Shown: positions 7,968 through 17,620, counted from the stretch's first letter. The stretch: DNA of 64,000 nt from Falsiroseomonas sp051860665 (GCF_051860665.1 NZ_JBHYDM010000001.1:310001-374000); one strand, 5' to 3'. A program made the numbers and translations. The notes: a model not told the origin generated them from the sequence alone.

Positions 7968-9063
7968 CGATCGACGCCATCACCTCCTCCGCCAGGGCGA
8001 GGGAGGCGGTGAGGCCCGGGCTCTCGATGCCGAACAGGTTCACGAGCCCGGGGATCCCATGCACCGCCGGACCCTGGATGACGAAATCCTGGCCCGGCGC
8101 GCCCTGCGGCACCGTCTTGGGGCGGATGCCGGAATAGCCCGGCGCCAGCGCGCCATCCGGCAGGCCGGGCCACCAGCGGCGGATGCTGTCGTAGAACAGT
8201 TCTCCCCGCCGCGGATCCACATTGTAGTCGATGCGATCCACCCATTCGACGTCGGGCCCGAAGCGCGCCTGGCCGCCGAGGTCGATGGTCAGGTGCGTGC
8301 CCAGCCCGCCGGGCACCGGCACCGGGTAGATCAGCCGGCTGAAGGGCGACTTCATCGTCAGGCTGAAATAGTTGCCCTTGGCGTAGAAGGCGCCGGGGAT
8401 GTGCGCCTCCGGCACGCCGGCGATGCGCCGCGCCAGGCCCGGCGCATGCAGGCCGGCGGAATTCACCAGCAGGTTGCAGGACAGCGCCATGGGCTCCGCC
8501 CCGCCCACCTCCAGCTCGATCCGCGCGCCCGCGACGCGGCCCTGCAGCACCGGGGCGTGGAAGGCGAACATGGCGCCCGCATCCTCGGCATCGCCCTGCA
8601 GCGCCAGCATATAGGCATGGCTGTCGATGATGCCGGTGGAGGGCGAGACCAGCGCGGCGGTGCAGGACAGGGACGGCTCGATGGCGCGCGCCTCGGCGCC
8701 CGAGATGAAGCGCAGGTCGTCCACGCCATTGGCGGCGGCGCGCTGGCGGATGCCCTCCAGCTGCTCGGCCTCCGCCTGGCTGGTGGCGACGATCAGCTTG
8801 CCGCAATTGCGATAGGGCACGCCGTGGCTGCGGCAGTATTCGTAGAGCTTCCACTTGCCGGCGACGCAGGTCTTCGCCATCAGGCTGCCGGCCTTGTAGT
8901 AGATGCCGGCGTGGATCACCTCCGAATTGCGGGAGGAGGTCTCGGTGCCGATGCCCTCCGCGGCGTCCAGCACCAGCACCTCCCGCCCCGCCTGGGCCAG
9001 CGCCCGGGCCACGGCGAGGCCGACGACGCCCGCCCCCACCACCACGCAATCCACCTGGTCCAT
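7957..9063 (-). CDS. FAD-dependent oxidoreductase, L-2-hydroxyglutarate dehydrogenase-like
   Basis: 368-residue flavoprotein of the D-amino-acid-oxidase fold. The N-terminus MDQVDCVVVGAGVVGLA is the dinucleotide-binding GxGxxG. SSRNSEVIHAGIYY is the block I associate with the L2HGDH/LhgO group, and SAGLHAPGLA and the C-terminal GIESPGLTASLALAEEV also match. Such enzymes oxidise L-2-hydroxyglutarate to 2-oxoglutarate and feed electrons to the quinone pool, but other 2-hydroxy acids are possible. The ATG at 9063 starts right before the FAD-binding strand; the frame extends upstream without family similarity. Confidence 0.8.
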   Translation of the reverse strand: MDQVDCVVVGAGVVGLAVARALAQAGREVLVLDAAEGIGTETSSRNSEVIHAGIYYKAGSLMAKTCVAGKWKLYEYCRSHGVPYRNCGKLIVATSQAEAEQLEGIRQRAAANGVDDLRFISGAEARAIEPSLSCTAALVSPSTGIIDSHAYMLALQGDAEDAGAMFAFHAPVLQGRVAGARIELEVGGAEPMALSCNLLVNSAGLHAPGLARRIAGVPEAHIPGAFYAKGNYFSLTMKSPFSRLIYPVPVPGGLGTHLTIDLGGQARFGPDVEWVDRIDYNVDPRRGELFYDSIRRWWPGLPDGALAPGYSGIRPKTVPQGAPGQDFVIQGPAVHGIPGLVNLFGIESPGLTASLALAEEVMASIATA

Positions 9064-9190
9064 GCTGTTCCCCCGAGGCTTTGGGGATGGGTATGGCAAA
9101 ACGCGGCGGCGGGCGAGAGGGGCGCCGCGAGGCTGGCCAATCCGCCGCGGCGCGCGCAGAATCGGGGCCGGCTCCAAAGGGAGGATGTCC

Positions 9191-10231
9191 ATGTCGTTCT
9201 TCGCACGCCGCCGCGGCACGGAGCTGCGGGCGGAGGCGGTCGCGCCCTCGCGCCGCCAGCTGCTGGCGCTCGGTTGCGCCTGTTGCACGGCACTCGCCGC
9301 GCCGGTCAGCCAGGCCGCGGCGCAGTCCCCGGCGGTGCAGCAGCACCTGGCCCTGGCCCGCGCCGCGGCGGGGGATGATTTGGCGCATCTGCTGCGGCTG
9401 GGCGAGGTCGCCTCCCCCACCCCCGGCCTGCGCCTGCCGACACCGGACGAGCAGCGCGCCCTGCCCACGCCGCCGCCGGCGCGCGCCTTCGACAACCTGG
9501 TCTTCCTCGGCAATCACTGGGTCAGCGCCTGGGCGCTGCTGACCTCGGACGGGATCATCGTGATCGACGGCATGGACCACGACGCCATGGCGGAGCGCGA
9601 TATCGAGGGCGGGCTGCGCCGGATGGGGCTGGACCCCGCCCAGGTCAAGCTGATGATCGTGACGCATGGCCATGCCGACCATTACGGCGGCTGCGGCCAT
9701 TTCACCCGCCGCTACGGCACCCGCGTGGTGATGAGCGAGACGGATTGGCAGATGCTGGAATCAGGCCGGCTGGAATTCGACCGGCCGGAGCTGGGCCGCC
9801 CGCCGCGCCGGGACATCTCGGTCAGCGATGGCAGCGAGGTGCGGCTGGGCGATACGGTGGTGCGCATCCTCTCCACCCCTGGACATACGCGCGGCACCAT
9901 CTCGCCCATCATCGACCTGAAGCTGGGGGGTGCGACGCATCGCGCCCTGCTCTGGGGCGGCACCTCCTTCAACTTCGGCCGGCAGCCGGACCGCATTGCA
10001 CGGCTGCAGAGCTATATCGACGGCACCGCCCGCGCCCGGCAGGTGGCAGGGGAGCAGGATATCGACGTCTTCCTCTCGAACCACAGCAGCTTCGACCTGG
10101 CCATCCCGCGACTGGAGCGGATGCAGGCGGGCGGGCCGAACCTTTTCGTCACCGGCGTGCCGGCGACGCAGCGGGCGCTCACCGTGATGCATGAATGCGC
10201 CCGGGCCACGATGGCGGCCTGGACGGCGTGA
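9191..10231 (+). CDS. Secreted metallo-beta-lactamase-fold hydrolase, B3-like
   Basis: 346 residues. The N-terminus has SRRQLLALG and a hydrophobic stretch ending ...QAAAQ, consistent with a Sec or Tat signal and a periplasmic enzyme. The catalytic domain has NHWVSAWALLTSDGIIVIDG, the metal motif THGHADHYGG and a downstream TPGHTRGTIS. The spacing resembles subclass B3 beta-lactamase-like proteins, a group that includes lactamases but mostly lactonases and other hydrolases, so antibiotic resistance cannot be inferred. I used the ATG at 9191 because the AGGGAGG ribosome site (9178-9184) sits 6 nt before it; the ATG at 9185 would touch it. Confidence 0.82.
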   Translation: MSFFARRRGTELRAEAVAPSRRQLLALGCACCTALAAPVSQAAAQSPAVQQHLALARAAAGDDLAHLLRLGEVASPTPGLRLPTPDEQRALPTPPPARAFDNLVFLGNHWVSAWALLTSDGIIVIDGMDHDAMAERDIEGGLRRMGLDPAQVKLMIVTHGHADHYGGCGHFTRRYGTRVVMSETDWQMLESGRLEFDRPELGRPPRRDISVSDGSEVRLGDTVVRILSTPGHTRGTISPIIDLKLGGATHRALLWGGTSFNFGRQPDRIARLQSYIDGTARARQVAGEQDIDVFLSNHSSFDLAIPRLERMQAGGPNLFVTGVPATQRALTVMHECARATMAAWTA

Positions 10232-10234
10232 GGC

Positions 10235-11899
10235 TCACCCCTTCAGGCGCCGCCAGGCGGTGACCTGAAGGGCGGAGGCCCGCACATGCACCACCGCCGG
10301 CACGCTGCGCGGCGCCAGCGCCGCATCCAGCACCGGCGCGATGTCGGACTCGCTGGCGATGGTGAACCCCTCCGCCCCGAAGGCGCGGCCCCAGGCGGCG
10401 AAATCCGGGTTCACCAGGTCCGCCGCATCGGCGTAGTTGCGGCCGGGATAGCGGTTGGCGTGGTGCATGCCGATCGAGCCATAGGTGCGGTTGTCGGAGA
10501 CCAGCAGCACCGGGGCCGCGCCATGGCGCATGGCCGTGGCGAGTTCATTGCCCGTCATCAGCGCGCCGCCATCGCCCGTCACAGCGATCACCTGCCGGCC
10601 CGGATGGCGGATGCTGGCGGCCACCGCCATCGGCATCCCTGCCCCCATGCCGCCCACGGCCGAGCCCAGGAAAATCTGCCCCGGGCGGAAGGGAATGTGG
10701 CGGTGCACGAAGCTGGTGAAGTTCCCGGCATCGGTGGTCAGCACCGCATCCGCCGTCATCCGCTCCGCCACCGCGATGCAGACGGCGGAGAAATTCACGC
10801 CATCCGGCGCCGGGTCCCAGCGCGGCGCCGTCAGGTCGCGATGCAGCCCGTGCAGCCGCGCGATCCAGGCGGCGCGGCCGGGGGGAGTCGGTGGCGTCTT
10901 GCGGGCGAGCAGCGCCTCCACCAGCAGGGCCGGGTCGCAGGCCATGGGAAGATCGGCCCGGAAGACGCGGTTGAGCTCGGAGGGGTCGGGCCAGACATGC
11001 ACCAGCGGGATCTGCGGATCGGGCGCGGTCGGCCAGGTGTAGGACTGGCTGACCACATCGGTCATCCGCTCCCCCAGCGCCACCAGCAGATCGGCCTCGC
11101 GCAGTGCCGCCATCAGCGGCGGCTGCACGCGGTTGCCGATATAGCCGGCATAGTTGGGGTGGTGGCTGTCGAAGAGATGCGGGCGGCGATGCGTCGGCGC
11201 CACCGGCAGCGACCATTCCTCCGCCAGGCGCTTCAGCGCGGCCAGGGCCACCGGCGGGCCATCCATGGCGCCACCGACCAGCACCACCGGGCGCTGCGCG
11301 GCGGCGAGCCGCTTGGCGAGTTCCTCCACCTGCGCCGGCGCCGGGCCGGGCGTGGCGCGGATGCGCGGTTTCGCGAGGGGAATCTCGGTGGCGTCGTCGT
11401 CCAGCACATCCTCCGGCAGCACCACCGCCACCGGGCCAGGCGTGCCGGATTCGGCGAGGTGGAAGGCGCGCGCGATGGCCTCGCTGGCCTGCACGGCCAT
11501 ATCCACGGGAATCACGGCCTTCACCGTATCCGCCAGATATTTCTCGTAGTTCTGCTCCTGCAGCGCGCCACGGCCGCGGTCGCGGCGCTCCACCTGGCCG
11601 ATCAAAAGCACCATCGGGATGGCGTCGTGAAAGGCCGTGTGCAGGCCGATCATCGCGTTCGAAACGCCGGGGCCGCGCGAGACCATGCAGACGCCGGCGC
11701 GCCCGGCCCGCATGCGGCCATCCGCCGCAGCCATATAGGCGGCACCGCCCTCGTGCCGGCACACCACCAGCTTCAGCGCCGGCACATCCACCAGCGCATC
11801 CGTCAGCCCGAGAAAACTCTCGCCCGGCACGCAGAACAAAAGGTCCACGCCATGCGCGGCGAGGCTTTCGGCCACCAGCCTTCCAACGCTGCGCGTCAT
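10235..11899 (-). CDS. Thiamine-diphosphate-dependent enzyme (acetolactate-synthase-like)
   Basis: 554-residue ThDP enzyme with the usual Pyr, central and PP domains. CVPGESFLGL holds the catalytic glutamate of the Pyr domain. GDGGALMTGNEL to SDNRTYGSIG is the ThDP/magnesium motif in the PP domain, with aspartate in place of the first asparagine. RNYADAADLVNPDFAAWGRAFG is the usual continuation. Such enzymes decarboxylate or condense 2-oxo acids. It is the last gene of the hyu operon and overlaps the transaminase stop as ATGA. In this context it probably acts on the 2-oxo acid made by the transaminase rather than in branched-chain synthesis; no small regulatory subunit is present. Confidence 0.85.
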   Translation of the reverse strand: MTRSVGRLVAESLAAHGVDLLFCVPGESFLGLTDALVDVPALKLVVCRHEGGAAYMAAADGRMRAGRAGVCMVSRGPGVSNAMIGLHTAFHDAIPMVLLIGQVERRDRGRGALQEQNYEKYLADTVKAVIPVDMAVQASEAIARAFHLAESGTPGPVAVVLPEDVLDDDATEIPLAKPRIRATPGPAPAQVEELAKRLAAAQRPVVLVGGAMDGPPVALAALKRLAEEWSLPVAPTHRRPHLFDSHHPNYAGYIGNRVQPPLMAALREADLLVALGERMTDVVSQSYTWPTAPDPQIPLVHVWPDPSELNRVFRADLPMACDPALLVEALLARKTPPTPPGRAAWIARLHGLHRDLTAPRWDPAPDGVNFSAVCIAVAERMTADAVLTTDAGNFTSFVHRHIPFRPGQIFLGSAVGGMGAGMPMAVAASIRHPGRQVIAVTGDGGALMTGNELATAMRHGAAPVLLVSDNRTYGSIGMHHANRYPGRNYADAADLVNPDFAAWGRAFGAEGFTIASESDIAPVLDAALAPRSVPAVVHVRASALQVTAWRRLKG

Positions 11900-12852
11900 T
11901 CGGCGGCGGCCTTCGTGGCGTTGCCGCGCCACACCGGCGTCAGCCAGTGGCGATACTTTTCGATCCTGCCCCGCACCGCGTCGTTGTAGAGCTGCTGCAG
12001 CTTGCGGGTGACCTCGCCCGGCGTGCCGTCGCCGATGTCGTAGTGGTCGATCGAGACCATCGGCAGCACTTCCGCGCCGCTGCCACAGAAAAAAGCCTCG
12101 TCGGCGACGTAGAGCTCGGAGCGGTCGACATCGCGCTCCACCACCTCCATGCCGAGTTCCTCCCGCGCCAGCTCCATCAGCGTTTCGCGCGTGATGGATT
12201 CGAGGATGTCGGCCGTGACGGGTGGGGTGATCAGCTTGCCGTGGCGGACGATCATGACGCAGGCGCCGGGGCCTTCCGCGACCTTGCCGGCGGCGTTCAG
12301 CATCACCGGCGGGCCCATGCCGTTCATCCGCGCCTCGATATAGGCGAGGCGGGAGTTGTGGTAGTTCGCGCCGGACTTGATGCGGGACGGCGAGGAGAGG
12401 TCGCTGTTGCGGCGCCAGGTGCTGACGGCGCTTTTCACGCCGGTCTCCAGAACCTTCTTGGACGGCATGGAGAAGGCCAGGATGAAGAAGCCGGTGCGGA
12501 TTTCGCTGGGCAGGTAATGCGTCAGCTCGCCCTCCGCGAAATAGACCACGGGGCGGTAGTGGATCGTCTCCCGGTAGTTGCAGGCGCGGATGAGTTCGAG
12601 GCTCGCCGCCTCGATCTCGGCATCGGAATACGGAATGGTCATGCGCATGATGCGCGCGCCTTGCCGCAGCCGCGCGATGTGGTCGGCGTGGCGGAAGGTG
12701 AACAGCTCCTGCTGCTCCTCGTTCCAATAGGCGCGGATGCCTTCGAAGACATTCTCGCCGCGCAGAACGCATTCGGTGGAGATATGCATGGTGGCATTGG
12801 CCCAGGGCACCAGCTTGCCGTCGAGCCAGGCGTAGTCCGCCGCTTTGCTCAT
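11896..12852 (-). CDS. Class IV branched-chain-type aminotransferase
   Basis: 318-residue PLP enzyme of fold type IV. VLRGENVFEGIRAYWNE is the IlvE-like N-terminal block. SGANYHNSRLAYIEARMNG contains the expected lysine-tyrosine region (KSGANY, PLP lysine), and VADEAFFCGSGAEVLPM is the C-terminal signature. Transfers an amino group between an amino acid and a 2-oxo acid. Both ends overlap neighbours by 4 bp (ATGA), so it is an integral part of the operon rather than a biosynthetic ilvE. The amino acid released by the hydantoinase-like proteins is a plausible substrate; this is inference. Confidence 0.88.
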   Translation of the reverse strand: MSKAADYAWLDGKLVPWANATMHISTECVLRGENVFEGIRAYWNEEQQELFTFRHADHIARLRQGARIMRMTIPYSDAEIEAASLELIRACNYRETIHYRPVVYFAEGELTHYLPSEIRTGFFILAFSMPSKKVLETGVKSAVSTWRRNSDLSSPSRIKSGANYHNSRLAYIEARMNGMGPPVMLNAAGKVAEGPGACVMIVRHGKLITPPVTADILESITRETLMELAREELGMEVVERDVDRSELYVADEAFFCGSGAEVLPMVSIDHYDIGDGTPGEVTRKLQQLYNDAVRGRIEKYRHWLTPVWRGNATKAAAE

Positions 12853-14945
12853 GGGGTGGTCTCCTCCGGATAGGTGATGTCGATCAGCAGATTGCCGTGG
12901 GTATCGCGCGTCACATGCGCATCGGGGCCGAGCACCACGGTGGATTCGCGTTCCTCCACCACGGCGGGGCCGGCGATGCGTTCGCCCACGGGCAGGCGGT
13001 AGCGGTCATAGACGGCGCAGGGGGCAAGGCCGGTGGCGGCGAACCACACCTTGCGATGCCCCTTCAGCGCAGGGCCTTCGCCCTTCGGCGGCGTGAAACC
13101 CTCGGGCACGGCGGGGCGGGATGCGGTGGCATGCAGGCGCCAGGACAGCACCTCCATCGCCACGCCCGTGATGCGGCGGTCAAACAGTCCAAAGTAGGTT
13201 TCGCGGAAGGCGTGCTCGACGGACTCGGCATCGGCCTGGCCGGGGATCGGCACGCTGATGTCGAAACCCTGGCCGGCGTAGCGCATGTCGGCGCTGCGGC
13301 GGAAGGTGACGTCGCCGGGTGCGGCGCCGGCATCCAGCAGCATGGCGCGCGCCTCCGCCTCCATTTCCGCGAATTTGGCCGTCACGCCGTCCCAGTCCAC
13401 CGCGGTCAGCCGCTGCACGCCGGCCCGCACCAGGTCGATCGCCGGCGCGGCGACGAGAAAGCCCAGCGCGGAGGCGACGCCCGCACCCTGCGGCACGATC
13501 ACCCGAGGAAGCTTCAGCAGCTTTGCCAATCCATAGGCATGCACCGGCCCGGCGCCGCCGAAGGCGAGCATGGCGTAGCGACGCGGGTCGCGACCCTTCT
13601 CCGCCACATACATGCGCGTGGCCGCCGCCATGTTCTCGTTGACGATGCTGTGGATGCCCGCCGCTACTTCCAGCGCGGTCATGCCGAGCTTCTGGCCGAG
13701 ATGCGCCTCCATCGCCTGCTCCACCGCCGTCAGGTCCAGCGCCATCTCGCCGCCCAAAAAATACTCGGGGGAGAGATAGCCCAGCAGCAGGTCCGCATCC
13801 GTCACCGTGGGCTGCGTGCCGCCGCGCTTGTAGCAGACCGGTCCCGGCACGGAGCCCGCACTCTCCGGCCCCACATTCAACAAGCCCATCGCATTCACAT
13901 GCGCGATGGAGCCGCCGCCGGCACCGATCTCGATCAGGTCGATCACCGGCACCTTGAGCGGCAGGCCGGAGCCCTTGCGGAACCGCCGCACCCGCGCCGC
14001 CTCGAAGGTCGAGGCATGCTCCGCCTCCCCCTTCTCGATCAGGCACATCTTGGCCGTCGTGCCGCCCATGTCGAAGGAGATCATGTCGGACACGCCGGCA
14101 ATACGCCCATAGTGCATCGCGGCGGTGGCGCCGGCGGCGGGGCCGCTCTCGATCAGCTGCACGGGGTTGGCGCGCGCATAGGCCACCGAGGCGATGCCGC
14201 CGGCGGAAAGCATCAGATGCAGCGGTCCACCGAGGCCACGCCGCTGCAGCTCCGCCTCCAGGCTCGCGAGGTAGCGGTCCATCAGCGGCAGCACATAGGC
14301 GTTCACGCAGGCGGTGTTCGCGCGTTCGTATTCGCGGATTTCCGGCGCCACGTCGGAGGAGACCGTGACGGGCACGCCCGGCAGTTCCTCCGCCAATATG
14401 GCGCCAACGCGCCGTTCATGCGCGGGATCGAGGTAGCTGTGCAGAAGGCACACCGCCACCGCCTCAACCCCATCCGCCCGCAGGGCGCGCGCGGCGTCCC
14501 GCACCTCGGATTCGACCAGCGCGACCAGCTCTCGCCCGCGCGCATCGTGGCGCTGCGTCACCGCATGGCGGCGCGGCCGCGGCACCAGCGGCTCCGGCTT
14601 GTCGAGGAACAGGTCGTAGAGGTCGTAGCGCATCTCCCGCCCCATCTCGAGGCTGTCGCGAAAGCCGCGCGTGGTGATCAGGCCGATGCGCGCGCCCTTG
14701 CGCTCGATGACGGTGTTGGTCACCAGCGTCGTGCCATGCACCACCTGCCGCACATCGCCGATGGCGGCATCTGCTTCCGAGAGGATCCGGGCGATGCCTT
14801 CCAGGATCGCACGGCCGGGATCGTCCGGCGTGGTCAGCCGCTTGCCGGTCAGCACGCGGCCGCTGGCGTCATCCACCAGCACGAAATCGGTGAAAGTACC
14901 GCCAACATCGACACCGATGCGGAGTGGACCAGAAACATCACTCAT
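12849..14945 (-). CDS. hyuA: Hydantoinase/oxoprolinase family protein, subunit A
   Basis: 698-residue ATP-dependent amidohydrolase subunit of the N-methylhydantoinase/5-oxoprolinase/acetone carboxylase group, actin-like ATPase fold. GVDVGGTFTDFVLVDD near the N-terminus is the family signature; IGLITTRGFRDSLEMGRE, SFDMGGTTAKMCLIEKG and LAFGGAGPVHAYGLA are later blocks binding nucleotide. Together with HyuB it would open a cyclic amide or imide using ATP. It lies third in the operon, with 4-bp overlaps on both sides. Length is normal for HyuA. The substrate (hydantoin, oxoproline or another lactam) cannot be read from sequence. Confidence 0.92.
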   Translation of the reverse strand: MSDVSGPLRIGVDVGGTFTDFVLVDDASGRVLTGKRLTTPDDPGRAILEGIARILSEADAAIGDVRQVVHGTTLVTNTVIERKGARIGLITTRGFRDSLEMGREMRYDLYDLFLDKPEPLVPRPRRHAVTQRHDARGRELVALVESEVRDAARALRADGVEAVAVCLLHSYLDPAHERRVGAILAEELPGVPVTVSSDVAPEIREYERANTACVNAYVLPLMDRYLASLEAELQRRGLGGPLHLMLSAGGIASVAYARANPVQLIESGPAAGATAAMHYGRIAGVSDMISFDMGGTTAKMCLIEKGEAEHASTFEAARVRRFRKGSGLPLKVPVIDLIEIGAGGGSIAHVNAMGLLNVGPESAGSVPGPVCYKRGGTQPTVTDADLLLGYLSPEYFLGGEMALDLTAVEQAMEAHLGQKLGMTALEVAAGIHSIVNENMAAATRMYVAEKGRDPRRYAMLAFGGAGPVHAYGLAKLLKLPRVIVPQGAGVASALGFLVAAPAIDLVRAGVQRLTAVDWDGVTAKFAEMEAEARAMLLDAGAAPGDVTFRRSADMRYAGQGFDISVPIPGQADAESVEHAFRETYFGLFDRRITGVAMEVLSWRLHATASRPAVPEGFTPPKGEGPALKGHRKVWFAATGLAPCAVYDRYRLPVGERIAGPAVVEERESTVVLGPDAHVTRDTHGNLLIDITYPEETTP

Positions 14946-15922
14946 TCAGGCTTGATCCCCGCCGTCGTCACCACGTCGCGCCAGCGCGCCGTCTCGCGCA
15001 CCAGCATCGTCCGGAAGTCATCCGGCCCCATCTGCAGCCGCTCCAGCCCCAGCGCCGGCAGCCGCGCCTGCACCGTCTCCGTCGCCATGGACTTGTCGAT
15101 CGCCTCGCGCAGCCGCGCCACTATCGGCGCCGGGATGCCGGCCGGGCCGAGCACGCCCCACCAGAAGCCCGCCACCAGATCCACGCCCTGCTCGCGCAGC
15201 GTCGGCACATCCGGCATCGCGGCCAGGCGCTGTTCCGCCGCCACGCCGATGACGCGCATCTGCCCGGCGGCGACCAGCGGCGCGGCGGTGGCCATCGCCT
15301 GGATCATCGCCTGCACCGTGCCGTTCATCACATCGGGCAGCGCCGCGCCGGTGCCGCGATAGGGCACATGCGTCACCTTCACGCCGCTTCGCATCTGCAA
15401 AAGCTCGATCATCAGATGCGTGCTGGTGGCGGTGCCACCCGATGCCACGTTCACCGCCTCCGGCCGCGCCCGCGCGGCTTCCAGCAGGTCGCGCGTCGTG
15501 CGGAAGGGCGAGCTGCTCGCCACCACCAGCAGCGCCGGCGCCACGCCCAGCGTCGCGATGGCCGAAAAATCACGCGCGGTGTCGAAGGCCACCGGCTGGT
15601 TGTTGGCCGCCTGCACGGCCGGAATCGTCGCCAGCGGCGTGTCGCCCAGCAGCAGCGTCAGCCCGTCCGGCGGGCTGCGCATCACCGCCTCCGCGCCGAT
15701 CTGGCTGCCGGCGCCGGCGCGGTTCTCCACCACCACGGGCTGGCCCAGCTCCGCGCCCAGCGGCACCGCGAGCAAGCGGCCGAGCGTGTCGGAGCCGCCG
15801 CCCGGCGCGAAGGGCACGATCATCCGCAGCGGCCGCGTCGGCCAATTCGCCTGCGCGCGCGCCGCGAAGGGCGCAGCCGCAAAGGCCGCCGCCAGGGCGC
15901 GGCGGGTCAGCTTCGTTGTCAT
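14942..15922 (-). CDS. Bug/TctC-family periplasmic substrate-binding protein
   Basis: 326 residues with signal peptide (MTTKLTRRALAAAFAAAP to AARAQA). PTRPLRMIVPFAPGGGSDTLGRLL is the Bug N-terminal lobe motif (written here in part), followed by VVVENRAGAGSQIGAEAV, and it ends TTAGIKPE as these proteins usually do. The family binds carboxylates and similar anions in the periplasm. No tctA or tctB membrane genes are visible in the window. Sitting between hyuB and hyuA with ATGA overlaps, it should capture the operon's substrate for an importer encoded elsewhere, or act as a sensor. Confidence 0.93.
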   Translation of the reverse strand: MTTKLTRRALAAAFAAAPFAARAQANWPTRPLRMIVPFAPGGGSDTLGRLLAVPLGAELGQPVVVENRAGAGSQIGAEAVMRSPPDGLTLLLGDTPLATIPAVQAANNQPVAFDTARDFSAIATLGVAPALLVVASSSPFRTTRDLLEAARARPEAVNVASGGTATSTHLMIELLQMRSGVKVTHVPYRGTGAALPDVMNGTVQAMIQAMATAAPLVAAGQMRVIGVAAEQRLAAMPDVPTLREQGVDLVAGFWWGVLGPAGIPAPIVARLREAIDKSMATETVQARLPALGLERLQMGPDDFRTMLVRETARWRDVVTTAGIKPE

Positions 15923-17559
15923 TGGTTTTTCCTCCCGTAGTCGCGTTGCGCCCCCTCGGGCGTGACGTAACCATCGGCGATGTCCCGCTGCACCGCCATC
16001 GGGTCCCGCAAGGCCGGGTCGCCATAGCCGCCGCCGCCGCCGAGATGCATGGTCAGCCGATCGCCCGGCGCCAACATGGTGCGCGACTTCGGATGCGGCT
16101 TGCGGCCATCCTGCAGCTGCACCAGCGCCGGCGCGCCCGCCTGCGCGCCATCCAGCCCGCCCGCCGGATGCTTCATGCGGTCCGAGATCAGGGAGAGCCG
16201 CACCGGCTGGTCGGTCATCACCTCCAGCTCGATCTCCTGCCCCAGCCCGCCGCGGAACTGCCCCGGCCCGCCGCTGTCGGGCAGCAGATCCTTGCGCCAG
16301 ACGAGGATCGGGGCCGATGCCTCGAAGGCCTCGATGGAGCCGGAGCCGGAATTGGTCGGGAAGGCCGTGGTGTTCAGCCCGTCGCGCCCCTGCGTCGCGC
16401 CCATGCCGCCGCTGCCGAACAGCACCTGGCTGAACCGATCGCCGCGATCATCCTGCCCCGTATAGACCGGCCGCGGCGCCGGCGAGGCGCTGTCCGCCAC
16501 CACCAGCTGCGGCGCGATCTGCGCGAGACACTTGTAGAGCGCGCCGGACAGGAACAGCCCCGTCAGGTGCCGCGCATTCACCGCCGCCGGCCAGCGCGGA
16601 TTGAGGATGCTGCCCTCCGGCGCCGTCACGCCAATGGCGCGATAGCTGCCCTCGTTCCGCGGCGTCATCGGGTCCAGCGCGCATTTCAGCGGATAGACGG
16701 TATAGGCGTAGGTGTAGTTCATCACGCTGTTCAGCCCGCGCGCGATCTGCGGGGAGGTGCCGGCGTAATCCACGCTGAGACTGTCGCCGGCGATGGTCAC
16801 CGCGCATTGGATGCGCGTCTCGGCCTCCTCATAGCCATCCGCGAAGACCGTGCCGTGCCAGGTGCCATCCGGCAGCGCCGCGATCGCCTGCCGCATCGCG
16901 CCATCCGCGCGCGCCTGCAACGTCGCCGACAGCGCCGTGAGATCCGCGAGGCCCGTATCGCCCAGAAACTCCACCACGCGCCGCGCACACACCGTAATCG
17001 CCGTGATCTGCGCCTGGATATCGCCCATCACCTGGTCCGGCACGCGCACATTGCCGCGGATGAAGCGCACCACCTCCCGGTTCTCACGCCCCTCCACCAG
17101 GAATTTCGTCGGCGGAATCCGCAGACCTTCCTCAAACACCTCCGTGCAGTCGGCCGACCACAAAGTGCCGCCGATATCCGGCATATGCGAGGTGGCCCCC
17201 GCGAAAGCCACCAGCTTGCCCTGATGGAACACCGGCATCGCCGTGGTGATGTCCAGCAGATGCCCCGTGCCCATCCACGGGTCATTGGTCATCAGCACAT
17301 CGCCCGGCCGCAATTCCTCCAGCGGATATTCCGCCAGCATGTGCTTCAGCGTGCGCGGCAGCAGCCCGACGAAACTCGGAATGCCGATGGAATTCTCCGC
17401 CAGGCTGTTGCCCTCGGCATCCATCAGCACCGTCGCGAAATCGTTCGACTCACGGACGATGGTGGAAAACGAGGTCCGCAGCAGCGCCGCCGCCGCCTCA
17501 TCGGCGATCGAGATCAGCCGGCTCCACAGGATCTGCAGCGTGACAGGATCGAAGTGCAT
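15919..17559 (-). CDS. hyuB: Hydantoinase/oxoprolinase family protein, subunit B
   Basis: 546-residue partner of HyuA. MHFDPVTLQILWSRLISIAD, RTSFSTIVRESNDFATVLMD and NDPWMGTGHLLD are standard HyuB blocks, and the C-terminal GGGGGYGDPALRDP is the usual end signature. First gene of the five-gene operon; its ATG at 17559 faces the divergent LysR gene across 81 bp. HyuA and HyuB normally form a complex for ATP-driven hydrolysis of a cyclic amide. All five genes overlap their neighbours by exactly 4 bp, which implies one mRNA and coupled translation. Confidence 0.93.
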   Translation of the reverse strand: MHFDPVTLQILWSRLISIADEAAAALLRTSFSTIVRESNDFATVLMDAEGNSLAENSIGIPSFVGLLPRTLKHMLAEYPLEELRPGDVLMTNDPWMGTGHLLDITTAMPVFHQGKLVAFAGATSHMPDIGGTLWSADCTEVFEEGLRIPPTKFLVEGRENREVVRFIRGNVRVPDQVMGDIQAQITAITVCARRVVEFLGDTGLADLTALSATLQARADGAMRQAIAALPDGTWHGTVFADGYEEAETRIQCAVTIAGDSLSVDYAGTSPQIARGLNSVMNYTYAYTVYPLKCALDPMTPRNEGSYRAIGVTAPEGSILNPRWPAAVNARHLTGLFLSGALYKCLAQIAPQLVVADSASPAPRPVYTGQDDRGDRFSQVLFGSGGMGATQGRDGLNTTAFPTNSGSGSIEAFEASAPILVWRKDLLPDSGGPGQFRGGLGQEIELEVMTDQPVRLSLISDRMKHPAGGLDGAQAGAPALVQLQDGRKPHPKSRTMLAPGDRLTMHLGGGGGYGDPALRDPMAVQRDIADGYVTPEGAQRDYGRKNQ

Positions 17560-17620
17560 CTTTTCGAATGGCTCCAGCCGAGGCTCGCAGTCTGACCCCG
17601 GCTTGGCGCACCCGGTAGCA

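Noticed and set aside
9191..10231. Calling this gene an antibiotic-resistance beta-lactamase
   Set aside because: B3-like spacing is shared by lactonases and other hydrolases; the sequence does not show lactam specificity.
10235..11899. Calling this gene ilvB/ilvI (acetolactate synthase)
   Set aside because: No regulatory small subunit, catabolic operon context, and altered ThDP motif residue; a generic ThDP-enzyme call is safer.
12897..15362. An 821-codon plus-strand frame across hyuA and the Bug gene
   Set aside because: Covers two well-supported genes on the other strand and yields His/Arg-rich sequence without any domain.
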